Shown here: piece after piece, positions 1-8,600 of the stretch
Position numbering within the stretch: position 1 is the stretch's first letter
How the letters are laid out: every line of letters starts with the position of its first letter
Source: Prolixibacteraceae bacterium
GTDB lineage: Bacteria; Bacteroidota; Bacteroidia; Bacteroidales; Prolixibacteraceae
Assembly: GCA_016930735.1 (NCBI GenBank)
Contig: JAFGGF010000257.1
Span: 1 to 10,331 of the forward strand
DNA: 10,331 nucleotides
Direction: 5' to 3'
Notes under the pieces: model-generated
What the model saw: the letters and a program-made list of their open reading frames with translations, nothing else
What the model was told of the DNA's origin: nothing
Databases searched by the model: none
Program-made: the position numbers and the translations under genes

Positions 1-1688
1 ATAAAATGCTTGAATTCATCCGGGGAGATTTCCCCCAATCCTTTGAAACGGGTAATTTCAGGTTTCCCTTTTAATTTGGTTATAGCCCTTTCCTTTTCGA
101 TTTCCGAATAACAATAAATTGTTTTTTGTTTATCCCTCACCCTGAACAACGGAGTCTGAAGAATATAAACATGTCCTTTTTTTATTAATTCAGGGAAAAA
201 CTGCAGGAAAAAAGTAATCAGCAGTAAACGGATGTGCATTCCATCGACATCGGCATCGGTTGCAATAATTACTTTATTATATCTGAGGTCTTCTATACTT
301 TCTTCGATATTTAAAGCTGCCTGTAAAAGGTTAAACTCTTCATTCTCGTAAACCACTTTTTTTGATAAACCATAAGTATTCAGAGGTTTTCCTTTTAAAC
401 TGAAAACAGCCTGGGTATTTACATTACGTGATTTTGTTATTGATCCGCTTGCCGAATCGCCCTCTGTTATAAAAATACTTGTATTCTCTTTATTTTCATC
501 TTTTTCGTTATAATGAATCCGGCAATCGCGCAGTTTGCGGTTATGAAGACTTACTTTTTTTGCCCGTTGTTTTGCCAGTTTTTTTATACCTGAAATCGCT
601 TTCCTTTCCCGTTCCGATTCAACAATCCGCCGAAGCATGTTTTCTGCAGTATCCGGATTTTTATGCAGGAAATTATTTAATTCCTTCTGAAGGAAATTTC
701 CCACATGCTGCCTGACTGAGGGTCCATCAGGCCCTATGTCTCTCGAACCAAGTTTTGTTTTTGTTTGCGATTCAAAAACGGGTTCTTCCACTTTTATACT
801 TACGGCAGCAACAATGGAAGCCCTGATGTCGGACGGGTCAAAATCCTTTTTATAGAAATCGCGGATTGTTTTTACAAGCACCTCGCGGAATGCCTGCAGG
901 TGGGTTCCGCCCTGGCTTGTATGCTGCCCGTTTACAAATGAATAATAATCTTCGCCATACTGATTCCCGTGAGTTATTGCAACTTCAATATCCTCCCCTT
1001 TCAAATGGATAATCGGATAAATCGGTTCCTGGTCGAGGTTTTCTTCCAGCAAATCGCGCAAACCGTTACGCGAATAAAACTTTTCGCCATTGTATTCAAT
1101 AGTCAGCCCCGAATTCAGGAAAGTGTAATTTTTCATCATATTTATGACATAGTCATCGATATAATGATAATTCCTGAAAATGGATTCGTCAGGTTTAAAG
1201 GTGACAATGGTTCCGTTTTCTTCTTCCAGCCCTTTTGAATTTTTCTCTTTTTGGATTATCCCGGCTGAAAACAGGACTTCTTTGGCTTCCCCTTCTCTGA
1301 TTGCTTTTATCAGAAATTCGGAAGACAGGGCATTAACAGCTTTAATACCAACACCATTCAGCCCAACCGATTTTTTAAATACCTTGGAGTCGTATTTGGC
1401 CCCGGTGTTCATTTTACTTGCCACATCAACCAGTTTACCAAGCGGAACGCCCCGGCCATAATCGCGGACCCTAACCATTTGCTGGTCGATGGAAACTTCA
1501 ATTTTTTTCCCGAAACCCATCATAAATTCATCGATGGAATTATCCATTACTTCTTTGAGTAAAACATAAATTCCATCATCGCGTGAAGCACCATCGCCAA
1601 GCTTTCCAATGTACATTCCCGGCCGCTTCCTGATATGTTCCTGCCAATCAAGTGTCCTGATTGTCCCTTCGTCGTACTTCGGAGTCAT
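1..1688 (-). CDS. parE: DNA topoisomerase IV subunit B (ParE), 3' end cut by the window edge
   Basis: ATPase and Toprim subunit of the type IIA topoisomerase that, with ParC, decatenates and relaxes DNA in the cytoplasm. The window holds 562 complete codons; the stop codon lies outside. Visible motifs in order: GHKL ATPase residues E46 and N50 in KEVMDNSIDEF, DYGRGVP at 76-82, the glycine-rich lid GLNGVGIKAVNALS from 109, the QTK loop at 308-310, Toprim EGDSAS from E409, the metal-binding DADVDG at D478/D480/D482, and RFKGLGEI near the visible end. The wording MNTGAKYDSKVFKKSVGLNGVG and the short spacing before Toprim fit ParE of Bacteroidota rather than GyrB; that assignment is from family recollection. 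The ATG at 1688 is secure because an in-frame TGA lies two codons upstream. A second gene is divergent from it; no parC is visible, though one could lie beyond the edge. Confidence 0.93.
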   Translation of the reverse strand, partial: MTPKYDEGTIRTLDWQEHIRKRPGMYIGKLGDGASRDDGIYVLLKEVMDNSIDEFMMGFGKKIEVSIDQQMVRVRDYGRGVPLGKLVDVASKMNTGAKYDSKVFKKSVGLNGVGIKAVNALSSEFLIKAIREGEAKEVLFSAGIIQKEKNSKGLEEENGTIVTFKPDESIFRNYHYIDDYVINMMKNYTFLNSGLTIEYNGEKFYSRNGLRDLLEENLDQEPIYPIIHLKGEDIEVAITHGNQYGEDYYSFVNGQHTSQGGTHLQAFREVLVKTIRDFYKKDFDPSDIRASIVAAVSIKVEEPVFESQTKTKLGSRDIGPDGPSVRQHVGNFLQKELNNFLHKNPDTAENMLRRIVESERERKAISGIKKLAKQRAKKVSLHNRKLRDCRIHYNEKDENKENTSIFITEGDSASGSITKSRNVNTQAVFSLKGKPLNTYGLSKKVVYENEEFNLLQAALNIEESIEDLRYNKVIIATDADVDGMHIRLLLITFFLQFFPELIKKGHVYILQTPLFRVRDKQKTIYCYSEIEKERAITKLKGKPEITRFKGLGEISPDEFKHF

Positions 1689-1705
1689 AATTCACTAATT
1701 TGCAC

Positions 1706-1713
1706 CAAATATA
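1706..1713 (-). promoter_or_regulatory. Candidate -7 promoter element for parE
   Basis: Read on the minus strand this is TATATTTG, a full match to the Bacteroidota -7 consensus TAnnTTTG. It lies 17 bases upstream of the parE ATG, so the leader would be only about 10 nucleotides. I see no TTTG or TTG at the usual 19-21 bp upstream, so the promoter is incomplete by consensus. The match is direct; its use as a promoter is inferred. Confidence 0.5.
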
Positions 1714-1755
1714 GCTAAAACAATGTATTATACTGGTGGTTCAACAAAACCATTA

Positions 1756-1769
1756 GTTAACAATTTAAC
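1756..1769. repeat. Small inverted repeat in the divergent intergenic region
   Basis: GTTAA and TTAAC arms flank a 4-base spacer, giving a perfect 5 bp dyad in the middle of the 249 bp region between parE and the membrane-protein gene. It is AT-rich and short enough to occur by chance. The remainder of the region apart from the two promoter sites is AT-rich with no gene that I can support. Confidence 0.25.
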
Positions 1770-1865
1770 GTTGAAAACTTACTCAACTAATAACCATTTT
1801 AGATTTTATTTTACTCAATCCATCCCGATATTTTTAAGAAAAAAAACAATCAGAACGAAAAAAAA

Positions 1866-1896
1866 TTGTACAATTCAAATAATTAAATTAAGTTTG
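1866..1896 (+). promoter_or_regulatory. Bacteroidota-type promoter for the membrane protein/regulator/hydrolase cassette
   Basis: A -33-like TTG at 1866-1868 and a -7 TAAGTTTG at 1889-1896 (exact TAnnTTTG) are separated by 20 bp, within the spacing usual for the primary sigma factor of Bacteroidota. The expected transcript start is around 1902-1904. That puts a possible TTG start codon at 1899 upstream of the mRNA and favours the ATG at 1938 for the first gene. Confidence 0.6.
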
Positions 1897-1907
1897 TATT
1901 GCAAACT
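1891..1907. promoter_or_regulatory. Candidate operator palindrome over the promoter
   Basis: AGTTTGTATTGCAAACT is an 8+1+8 dyad with a single mismatched pair; the outer six bases on each side (AGTTTG/CAAACT) are perfect. It overlaps the -7 element and the expected transcription start, a position where a bound dimer would block RNA polymerase. The winged-helix regulator encoded second in the cassette is the obvious candidate to bind it, giving autorepression. Dyad and position are seen; the binding protein is inferred. Confidence 0.45.
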
Positions 1908-1937
1908 AAAATTTATTACATACCAATTTGCATTGTC

Positions 1938-2567
1938 ATGAATCAAAAAACTTTATTTCGCGAAATTGAAAAAACTTCTTTTCACCTCCATTTCAAAGAC
2001 GGGATGTTTGAGCTGCTTTTTGGCAGTATGTTTATCAGCTTCGTAATAAACTCTTTTATGGACAATTCAGGATATGTCAGCCCTCTATTTATCAGATTAC
2101 TTATTATTCCTGTAGCTATCATTCTGGCTCTGTTAAAATTATTAATTACCCAGCCACGTATAGGATCAGTAAAATATTCGGAACCTAGAAGGAATAAGCA
2201 GAAATGGGTTTTGATCACTGCAATATCTGCACAGGTTATAACATTTATACTCTATTACCTATCAGTAAAAGGTATTATTCACACAGAAACAAAAAGCCGG
2301 TTTACAAGCCTTTTAATTGAATTCATGTTTCTGATCCTTGTTTTCGGCCTGATCTCATATAATACAAGCTACTCTCTTTTTTTTATTGTCGGAGTTGTAT
2401 ATGCATTCGGAGTTCCGTTCACCATTTTTCTGGAACCCTGGATTCATACACGGAACTATGGTTATGGATTTATTGCAATTGCAGGCATAATTATTTTAAT
2501 TACAGGAATTATTAAACTTTTATCTTTTCTGAAAAAATATCCAAAAACCGTTACTGATGGAAAATAA
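1938..2567 (+). CDS. Six-helix integral membrane protein of unknown function
   Basis: A 209-residue inner-membrane protein that I do not recognise by name. Hydrophobic segments lie near residues 23-41, 50-70, 90-110, 122-138, 144-162 and 174-196, consistent with six helices. There is no signal peptide. The loop between helices 2 and 3 (about 72-89) is basic, with QPRIGSVKYSEPRR, so it probably faces the cytoplasm; a PRxGxVK-type loop is something I associate with small Bacteroidota membrane proteins. Charged ends (K4, R8, K12; LKKYPKT at the C terminus) also suit cytoplasmic termini. I chose ATG 1938 over an in-frame TTG at 1899 because the promoter and predicted transcript start run through the latter. 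No convincing Shine-Dalgarno sequence precedes it. Its last 11 bp overlap the regulator gene, so the two are probably translationally coupled and functionally linked; the protein might be the sensor or target partner of that regulator, but this is inference. Confidence 0.75.
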   Translation: MNQKTLFREIEKTSFHLHFKDGMFELLFGSMFISFVINSFMDNSGYVSPLFIRLLIIPVAIILALLKLLITQPRIGSVKYSEPRRNKQKWVLITAISAQVITFILYYLSVKGIIHTETKSRFTSLLIEFMFLILVFGLISYNTSYSLFFIVGVVYAFGVPFTIFLEPWIHTRNYGYGFIAIAGIIILITGIIKLLSFLKKYPKTVTDGK

Positions 2568-2871
2568 TATATTATCAAAAATTATTGCTTTGGATAAAAC
2601 TATCCATGAACCTGTAAGAATTGCCATCCTTACTTTACTTATGGTTGTTGAAAAGGCTGATTTTATCTATTTAAAAAGTAATTTGCAGATTACACAGGGG
2701 AATTTGTCTTCACATTTATGCAAGCTAGAAACAGCCGGATATGTGGAAATTGAAAAAACATTTAAAGGCAAGAGGCCATTGACATTGATAAAGGTGACAG
2801 AAGAAGGTGAAAAAAACTTTAAAGATTATTTACTTACAATAAAATCATTTATAAAACAATCAGGCATTTAA
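2557..2871 (+). CDS. Small winged-helix transcriptional regulator (HTH_34/MarR-like)
   Basis: A 104-residue, one-domain DNA-binding protein. After an N-terminal helix with HEPVRIAILTLL (17-28) comes a helix-turn-helix around residues 36-58, with recognition helix TQGNLSSHLCKLETAGYV, followed by a beta wing rich in basic residues (KTFKGKRPLTLIKVTEEG, about 66-83) and a C-terminal helix likely to form the dimer interface. This is the layout of the stand-alone winged-helix family often annotated HTH_34, related to MarR and ArsR proteins. No cysteine or histidine cluster typical of metal-sensing ArsR proteins is visible, since only C50 and H17/H48 are present. It starts inside the end of the membrane-protein gene (11 bp overlap, different frame) and ends 10 bp before the hydrolase. 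It probably controls its own operon through the palindrome at 1891-1907. The signal it responds to is unknown. Confidence 0.85.
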   Translation: MENNILSKIIALDKTIHEPVRIAILTLLMVVEKADFIYLKSNLQITQGNLSSHLCKLETAGYVEIEKTFKGKRPLTLIKVTEEGEKNFKDYLLTIKSFIKQSGI

Positions 2872-2881
2872 ATAAGAAACC

Positions 2882-4279
2882 ATGAAAACAATTAAACATT
2901 TACTATTTCTGAGTTTTTTAATAATCATTCTCTCATTAAATAGTATCGCGCAGGAAAAAGCCATCGGGAACTGGAGCGGAAAACTGGAACTTCCGGGGAC
3001 AAAACTTGAGATTATTTTCAAAATCTCAGTTTCGGAAGAAAACAAAACTGTTGCAGCAATGGATGTCCCTCAGCAAGGTGCAGCCGGCATCAGTGTAGAT
3101 AAAATCGTGGCAACGAATGACAGCCTGCAATTAACAATTTCTGTAATAAACGGTATTTTTTCAGGAGCATTTGCCGATGAACAAACACTTGTGGGAACCT
3201 GGAGCCAAAACGGGATGACTTTCCCTTTAACTCTGTCAAAAACAGAAACAGTAACAGAATTAAAACGCCCACAAACCCCTGTAAAACCTTATCCTTATAC
3301 AGAAGAAGAAGTTTCTTTCAAAAACAAAAATGACAGTGTTTCCCTTGCAGGGACATTAACAATTCCCGAAGGGCCAGGCAAATTCCCGGTAGTTATATTA
3401 ATTACAGGTTCAGGGGCTCAGGACCGGGATGAAACCATTTTCGGACACAAACCTTTTCTGGTATTAGCCGACCATTTAACCCGGAATGGATTTGCAGTCC
3501 TCCGAACCGATGACCGTGGAGTCGGAGGTTCCGAAGGTAACATCAGGGATGTAACCAGTGAAGAGCTAGCAGGCGATGTTCTGGCTGGCCTGGAATTTCT
3601 AAAAAACCATAACAAGATAGATGCTTCAAAAATCGGATTAATCGGGCATAGTGAAGGTGGAATCATTGCGCCCATTGCAGCAAATTTAACGGATGATGTA
3701 AATTTTATAATCATGTGGGCCGGGCCGGGAATCAATGGTGAACAGATTTTATACGAACAGGGTGAATTAATAAACCGTGCTGCCGGTTTAACAGAAGAAT
3801 TAATTCAGCACAACCGTGAAATACAATCTGAAATATTTTCAGTTCTTTTAAATGAATCAGATACAAAAGAAATTTACCATCAACTACAAAATGCCTATTC
3901 TGGTGGAATGTATGAAGAACTGAGCAATGAACAGAAAAAAATTATAAACCAACGCATAATGGGTGTAAACACACCCTGGTTCAAATTTTTCCTGAAATAT
4001 GACCCGTACCCAACATTGAAAAAAGTGAAATGCCCGGTACTGGCACTGATCGGGGAAAAAGATATACAGGTGCCACCAAAAGCCAACCTCGAAGCCATTG
4101 AAAAAGCATTTACAAAAGGCGGAAACAAAAACTTTAAAGTTCAGGAGTTAAAAAACCTCAACCACATGTTTCAGAATTGCGAAACCGGGGCAATTTCAGA
4201 GTATGGTGAAATTGAAGAAACCATTGCTCCGGAAGCATTAAAAGTTATGACAGGCTGGTTAAAAGACGTTACAAAATAA
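2882..4279 (+). CDS. Secreted alpha/beta hydrolase (serine esterase/peptidase-like)
   Basis: A 465-residue exported hydrolase. Residues 1-23 form a Sec signal peptide (KTIKH, hydrophobic core, then SIA before Q24), without a lipobox cysteine, so the enzyme is probably periplasmic or released. Residues about 26-120 form a beta-rich N-terminal domain (GNWSGKLELPG...LVGTWSQNG), then a proline-rich linker (128-140). The alpha/beta hydrolase domain follows: oxyanion-hole region ITGSGAQDRDE from 174, TDDRGVGGSEG, nucleophile elbow GHSEGG with S257, and probable acid D394 (GEKDIQVP) and base H428 (NLNHMF), completing the Ser-Asp-His triad. The GSGxQDRDE motif together with an extra N-terminal domain recalls the EstD-type esterases; substrate cannot be read from sequence. 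It follows the regulator by 10 bp and probably shares its promoter. Its stop lies 5 bp from the stop of the converging DUF58 gene. Confidence 0.88.
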   Translation: MKTIKHLLFLSFLIIILSLNSIAQEKAIGNWSGKLELPGTKLEIIFKISVSEENKTVAAMDVPQQGAAGISVDKIVATNDSLQLTISVINGIFSGAFADEQTLVGTWSQNGMTFPLTLSKTETVTELKRPQTPVKPYPYTEEEVSFKNKNDSVSLAGTLTIPEGPGKFPVVILITGSGAQDRDETIFGHKPFLVLADHLTRNGFAVLRTDDRGVGGSEGNIRDVTSEELAGDVLAGLEFLKNHNKIDASKIGLIGHSEGGIIAPIAANLTDDVNFIIMWAGPGINGEQILYEQGELINRAAGLTEELIQHNREIQSEIFSVLLNESDTKEIYHQLQNAYSGGMYEELSNEQKKIINQRIMGVNTPWFKFFLKYDPYPTLKKVKCPVLALIGEKDIQVPPKANLEAIEKAFTKGGNKNFKVQELKNLNHMFQNCETGAISEYGEIEETIAPEALKVMTGWLKDVTK

Positions 4280-4284
4280 TTGGA

Positions 4285-5235
4285 TTAAAACAACTTTTTA
4301 CGTTTGACGAGGTAAGTATATAATACCTGGTTGAAATCTTCGTTCATGTCAGCTTCTGCAAGGTCGATCCGGTATTGCCCGCACCTGACCTTCAATTCAC
4401 CAAAATAATTCCTGATAGTTTCAATATACTGTTCTTTAATTTCATACGGATTAAACTTTACCTGATGCCCGGTTTCGAGGTCAACAAAACGATGCGGGCG
4501 GCTGGAGAAACCAAACTCCCTTTCCTGTTTGTGGTCGGTTACATGGTATAAAATTACCTCATGTTTATTATACCTTAAATGCTGGAGCGCTGAGAATAAT
4601 TCATCGGTTTTATCGGTTTCAATCATATCACTGAAAATGATCACCATTGAACGTTTATGGATTTTTTCTGCAATCTGATGTAAGGTATCAACCGTATTTG
4701 TTTTCTTTCTGAGCTGATGGTTTTCAGGTTTTAACAGGTCTGCCAGCTTTCCGTACATCAATTCAGCATTTACCAGCGAAAGGCGGGCATCCAGATGGTC
4801 TTCAATCTTGTCAGAAAAAAGTGTAAGCCCGACAGCATCGCGTTGTTTCCGCAACAGATAAATCAAAGCAGCTGCACTGTAAACAGAAAAAGCCAGTTTG
4901 TTATGTAATTTTTTTTCACCCTTTGAATAAGGGAAAAGCATCGATGAAGAAGTATCGATCAGAATCTGGCAACGTAGGTTGGTTTCTTCTTCGTACTGTT
5001 TTACAAATAATTTGTCGGTCCGGGCAAATAATTTCCAGTCGATATGTTTTGTTGATTCACCCTGGTTATAAAGCCTGTGCTCGGCAAACTCAACCGAGAA
5101 GCCATGAAAAGGGCTGCGGTGCAAACCGGTTATAAATCCTTCTACAACCTCTTGTGCAATCAAATCAAGGTTATCGAACTGGTGAAACTGTTCTATGTCC
5201 AGAATATTTTTCAAATCCGTCAGATAAAAAAGCAC
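4285..5235 (-). CDS. DUF58 domain protein with VWA-like fold
   Basis: A cytoplasmic protein of up to 316 residues. The DUF58 signature runs from about 47 to 84 (FAEHRLYNQGESTKHIDWKLFARTDKLFVKQYEEE in pieces: HxLYN, HIDWK, ARTDKLFVK). It is followed by a von Willebrand A-like metal site, DTSSS at D94/S96/S98, and a second acidic position at D203 in IIFSDM. DUF58 proteins commonly occur beside MoxR AAA+ ATPases; none is present here, though one could lie elsewhere. No ATG exists in frame before residue 99, well inside the VWA region, so the start must be non-ATG: GTG at 5235, or TTG at 5214, which would give a protein beginning MKNILDIEQF. An in-frame stop lies ten codons upstream of the GTG. 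It follows trxA by 39 bp and is probably the last gene of a dnaE-trxA unit. No terminator is seen after it. Confidence 0.85.
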   Translation of the reverse strand: MLFYLTDLKNILDIEQFHQFDNLDLIAQEVVEGFITGLHRSPFHGFSVEFAEHRLYNQGESTKHIDWKLFARTDKLFVKQYEEETNLRCQILIDTSSSMLFPYSKGEKKLHNKLAFSVYSAAALIYLLRKQRDAVGLTLFSDKIEDHLDARLSLVNAELMYGKLADLLKPENHQLRKKTNTVDTLHQIAEKIHKRSMVIIFSDMIETDKTDELFSALQHLRYNKHEVILYHVTDHKQEREFGFSSRPHRFVDLETGHQVKFNPYEIKEQYIETIRNYFGELKVRCGQYRIDLAEADMNEDFNQVLYTYLVKRKKLF

Positions 5236-5274
5236 CGAATTATTAATTCCGGTGACAATAAGTTTTTACAATTC

Positions 5275-5592
5275 TTAAAGGAGGGCATCCAGTTTCTCCA
5301 CAAACTTTTGTTTGGGAGCAGCACCAACCTGTTTATCAGCAACTTCACCGTTTTTTACAAATAAAACAGTTGGAATATTACGGATCCCGTATTTCATTGC
5401 AACACCGGGATTTGAATCAACATCGACTTTCCCGATCACTGCTTTGCCTGCATATTCGCCCGACATTTCCTCAACAATTGGTGCGATCATCCGGCAAGGT
5501 CCACACCATACAGCCCAAAAGTCTATCATTACAGGTTTATCCGATTTTAATACCAATTCCTCAAAATTTGCATCAGTAATTTCTATAGCCAT
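5275..5592 (-). CDS. trxA: Thioredoxin
   Basis: A 105-residue single-domain cytoplasmic dithiol-disulfide oxidoreductase, the normal length for thioredoxin 1. It has the classic active site WCGPC with C30 and C33, the buried acid D24 in MIDFWA, cis-proline P74 in RNIPTVLF, and the C-terminal helix beginning near KQKFVEKL. No signal peptide or membrane anchor, so it is not one of the ResA/TlpA-like exported relatives common in Bacteroidota. It would reduce ribonucleotide reductase, methionine sulfoxide reductases and similar partners with electrons from thioredoxin reductase (not in this window). The start at 5592 fits the family N terminus (MAIEITDANFEELV). No clear Shine-Dalgarno sequence precedes it and I see no own promoter in the 46 bp after dnaE, so co-transcription with dnaE is likely. 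Confidence 0.95.
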   Translation of the reverse strand: MAIEITDANFEELVLKSDKPVMIDFWAVWCGPCRMIAPIVEEMSGEYAGKAVIGKVDVDSNPGVAMKYGIRNIPTVLFVKNGEVADKQVGAAPKQKFVEKLDALL

Positions 5593-5638
5593 AATTATAT
5601 ATTTTTATTTCTGAAATTCAATTTCCGATAAAATTAAG

Positions 5639-8600
5639 TTAATTAATCCGATATCCAATATCGGGATGGTTTTCAATAAAAGAAACAAAATCGTTATCGA
5701 AATTGATACGCGTATTTCTTGAAAACATTTCAATATCACGGTTATTTTCCTTATCGAATACCTGGAATTTTAACATCGATTTCCCTTTTTTGTTTTTGGT
5801 ATAATGTTCAATTTCTTCTATGACCGATTTATTCAGCTGTTCAAGCGGGATATTAATTGTCACACTTTTAACATAACTTTTCCTTACTTCGGAAAGCAAA
5901 TCAATATTCGAGATTTTAAACTCATATGATTCCTGATTAAACCTCTTCTGAACTTTTCCACGAACCAGTATAAACAAACCTGTTTTGCAGTATTTCCCAA
6001 AATCGATATAATTGTTTTTAAAAAAATAGAACTGGTAAGAATCGCTATAATCAGTCAATGTCAGAATACTGTAAGGATTTCCGTTTTTGGAAACAGACTC
6101 TTTGGCATCGGTTACCATTCCTCCCAAAACCAGGTCCCTTTCTTTAAATAATTCAATATTATTATTCAAATCCTTTAAAGCAACATTGGGAGTACAAAAA
6201 TGTTCCATTTCGAATTTATAATCATCCAAAGGATGGGAAGTCAGATATACTCCGATCAGGCTTTTTTCCTTTTCGAGGAAAATAATGTTGGCCCATTCAT
6301 CCACGTCCGGGATAGCTGGTTTCTGAACAACCGAACCTGCAGCAAAATCACCAAAAAGGCTTTGTTGCATCGATTGCTTTTCCGACTGTACTTTATTCCC
6401 ATAACGGATCAGTTTTTCAATAAATGTAGTTGAATCATTTATATCTTCACCGGCAAAAAACTGGCTTCTTTTCACATGTTTTAATCCATCAAAAGCACCT
6501 GCCATCGCCAATGCTTCGAGGTTCTTTTTATTTACACTTTGCAGGTTTACACGCTCCACAAAATCGAATACTGTTTTAAATTCTCCTTCCTTGCCGCGGG
6601 CAGTAATAATATCGCGGGCAGCACCTTCACCGACTCCTTTAACAGCAGCCATGCCAAATCGGATATTGCCTTCCCTGTTTACATTAAACTTGATAAAACT
6701 TTCATTTACATCAGGACCGAGGACTTTCAGTTTCATCCTTCTGCACTCTTTCATCAGTTTGGTAATATCAGTAATATTGCTCAGGTTACGGCTAAGGTTG
6801 GCAGCCATAAATTCGGCCGGGTAATGTGCTTTCAGGTAACCGGTCTGATAAGCAATATGAGCATAACAAACCGAATGCGATTTGTTAAAAGCATAGGAAG
6901 CAAAAGCCTGCCAGTCTTTCCATATTTTTTCAATTACCGTGTCAGGTTCTTTTTGTGCGAGCTTACATTCGTCAACAAATTGTTCATTTGCTTTGCATCC
7001 TTCTATGAATTTTACTTTCAACTTATCCATTACGGCAAACTGCTTTTTCCCCATTGCCTTCCTCAGGGTATCGGAATCGCCCCTTGTAAAACCTGCCAGC
7101 AATCTTGATAAAAGCATTACCTGTTCCTGAAAAACGGTAATTCCGTAAGTTTCATCGAGGTATTTTTTCATCATTGGTACATCGTAATCCACCTTTTGCC
7201 TGCCGTGTTTTCTGGCTATATAATCAGGAATATATTCCATCGGACCAGGCCGATAAAGTGCATTCATTGCGACGAGATCTTCAAAACGGTTTGGTTTCAG
7301 GTCGCGGAGGTGCTTTTTCATTCCGTCCGATTCAAACTGGAATATAGCTGTAGTTTCACCCCTGCTGAATAATTCATATGTTATTTTATCATCCCAGGGA
7401 ATGGTTTCTATATTAATATCAATTCCTTTTGAAAGTTTAATATTCTCCAGGGTTTCCTTAATAATTGAAAGGGTTTTTAAACCCAGGAAGTCCATTTTCA
7501 ACAAACCGATATCTTCAACAAACCGTCCATCATACTGAGTAGTTTTCAGTTCTTCGTCTTTTGTCGACATTAACGGAATATGGTTGGTCAACGGATCCCG
7601 GCTGATCAGAATCCCACAGGCATGCACACCGGTCTGTCTTACTGAACCTTCAAGAGTTTTTGCAAATTTTAATGTATCAACTACTACCGGATTGTCAGAG
7701 TTTAATTCATTTTTTAACTCGGCACTTGCTTTAAAGGCTTTTTCAAAAGTCATCTTCGGAGCTTCCGGGACCAATTTTGCGAGCCTGTCGGCTTCAGGTA
7801 ATGGTAATTTTAAAACTCTTGCAACGTCACGAATTGCAAGTTTTGTAGCCATTGTACCAAAAGTGCAGATGTGTGCAACCTTATCACGCCCGTATTTTTC
7901 AGCCACCCAATCCAGAACCTGTTGCCTTCCATCATCGTCAAAATCAATATCCACGTCGGGCAATGAAATACGGTCAGGATTCAGGAACCGCTCAAAAAGC
8001 AAGTCATATTTTATCGGATCTATATTTGTAATTCCAACACAGTAAGAAACAGCAGCACCTGCAGCCGAACCCCTGCCTGGTCCAACAAGAACACCCATTT
8101 TACGTGCCTGGTTTATAAAATCCTGTGTTATAAGAAAGTATCCCGGATACCCCATGGTTTTAATTGTATCCAGTTCGAAATCGAGCCGTGTGGAAACCTC
8201 TTCCGGCAAAGGATCGCCGTATCGTTTTTTGGCACCCCCATAGGTCAAATGCCTCAAATAAGCTGCTTCAAGCTTAATCCTGATTATCCGCCCATAACCT
8301 CCCAGCCTGTCGAATGACTCTTTCCCGAATTCTTCCAATAATACTTCTTCAGAATATTTTTTCCTGTATTCCTCTTCAGTGCCAAAATCTTTGGGGATCG
8401 GGAAAAAAGGCATTATCGGAGAAGCATTCAACTCATATAATTCAATTTTTTCAACTATTTCAGCAGTATTTCCCAACGATTCAGGAACATCGGCAAATAA
8501 CTGATTCATTTCCTCAGTGGTTTTAAACCACTCCTGTTTTGTATAACGCATCCGATTCGGGTCATCGAGGTCCTTTCCTGTGTTAAGGCAAATCAGCAGG

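Noticed and set aside
1723..1941. 72-codon open frame on the plus strand in the divergent intergenic region
   Set aside because: It runs through the promoter, the palindrome and the start of the membrane-protein gene, its composition is that of translated AT-rich spacer, and it resembles no protein family I know.
5612..5624. Small dyad GAAAT-TCA-ATTTC between dnaE and trxA
   Set aside because: Only 5 bp arms, AT-rich, with no U tract and no promoter elements nearby; not enough to call a terminator or operator.
6539..7108. 189-codon open frame opposite dnaE
   Set aside because: It lies wholly antisense to well-conserved polymerase sequence (including the FNKSHSVCYAH region) and has no recognisable domain; a chance by-product of dnaE codon use.
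7584..8045. 153-codon serine-rich open frame opposite dnaE
   Set aside because: Antisense to the catalytic core around D443; serine and phenylalanine richness is expected when glutamate- and lysine-rich coding sequence is read in reverse.
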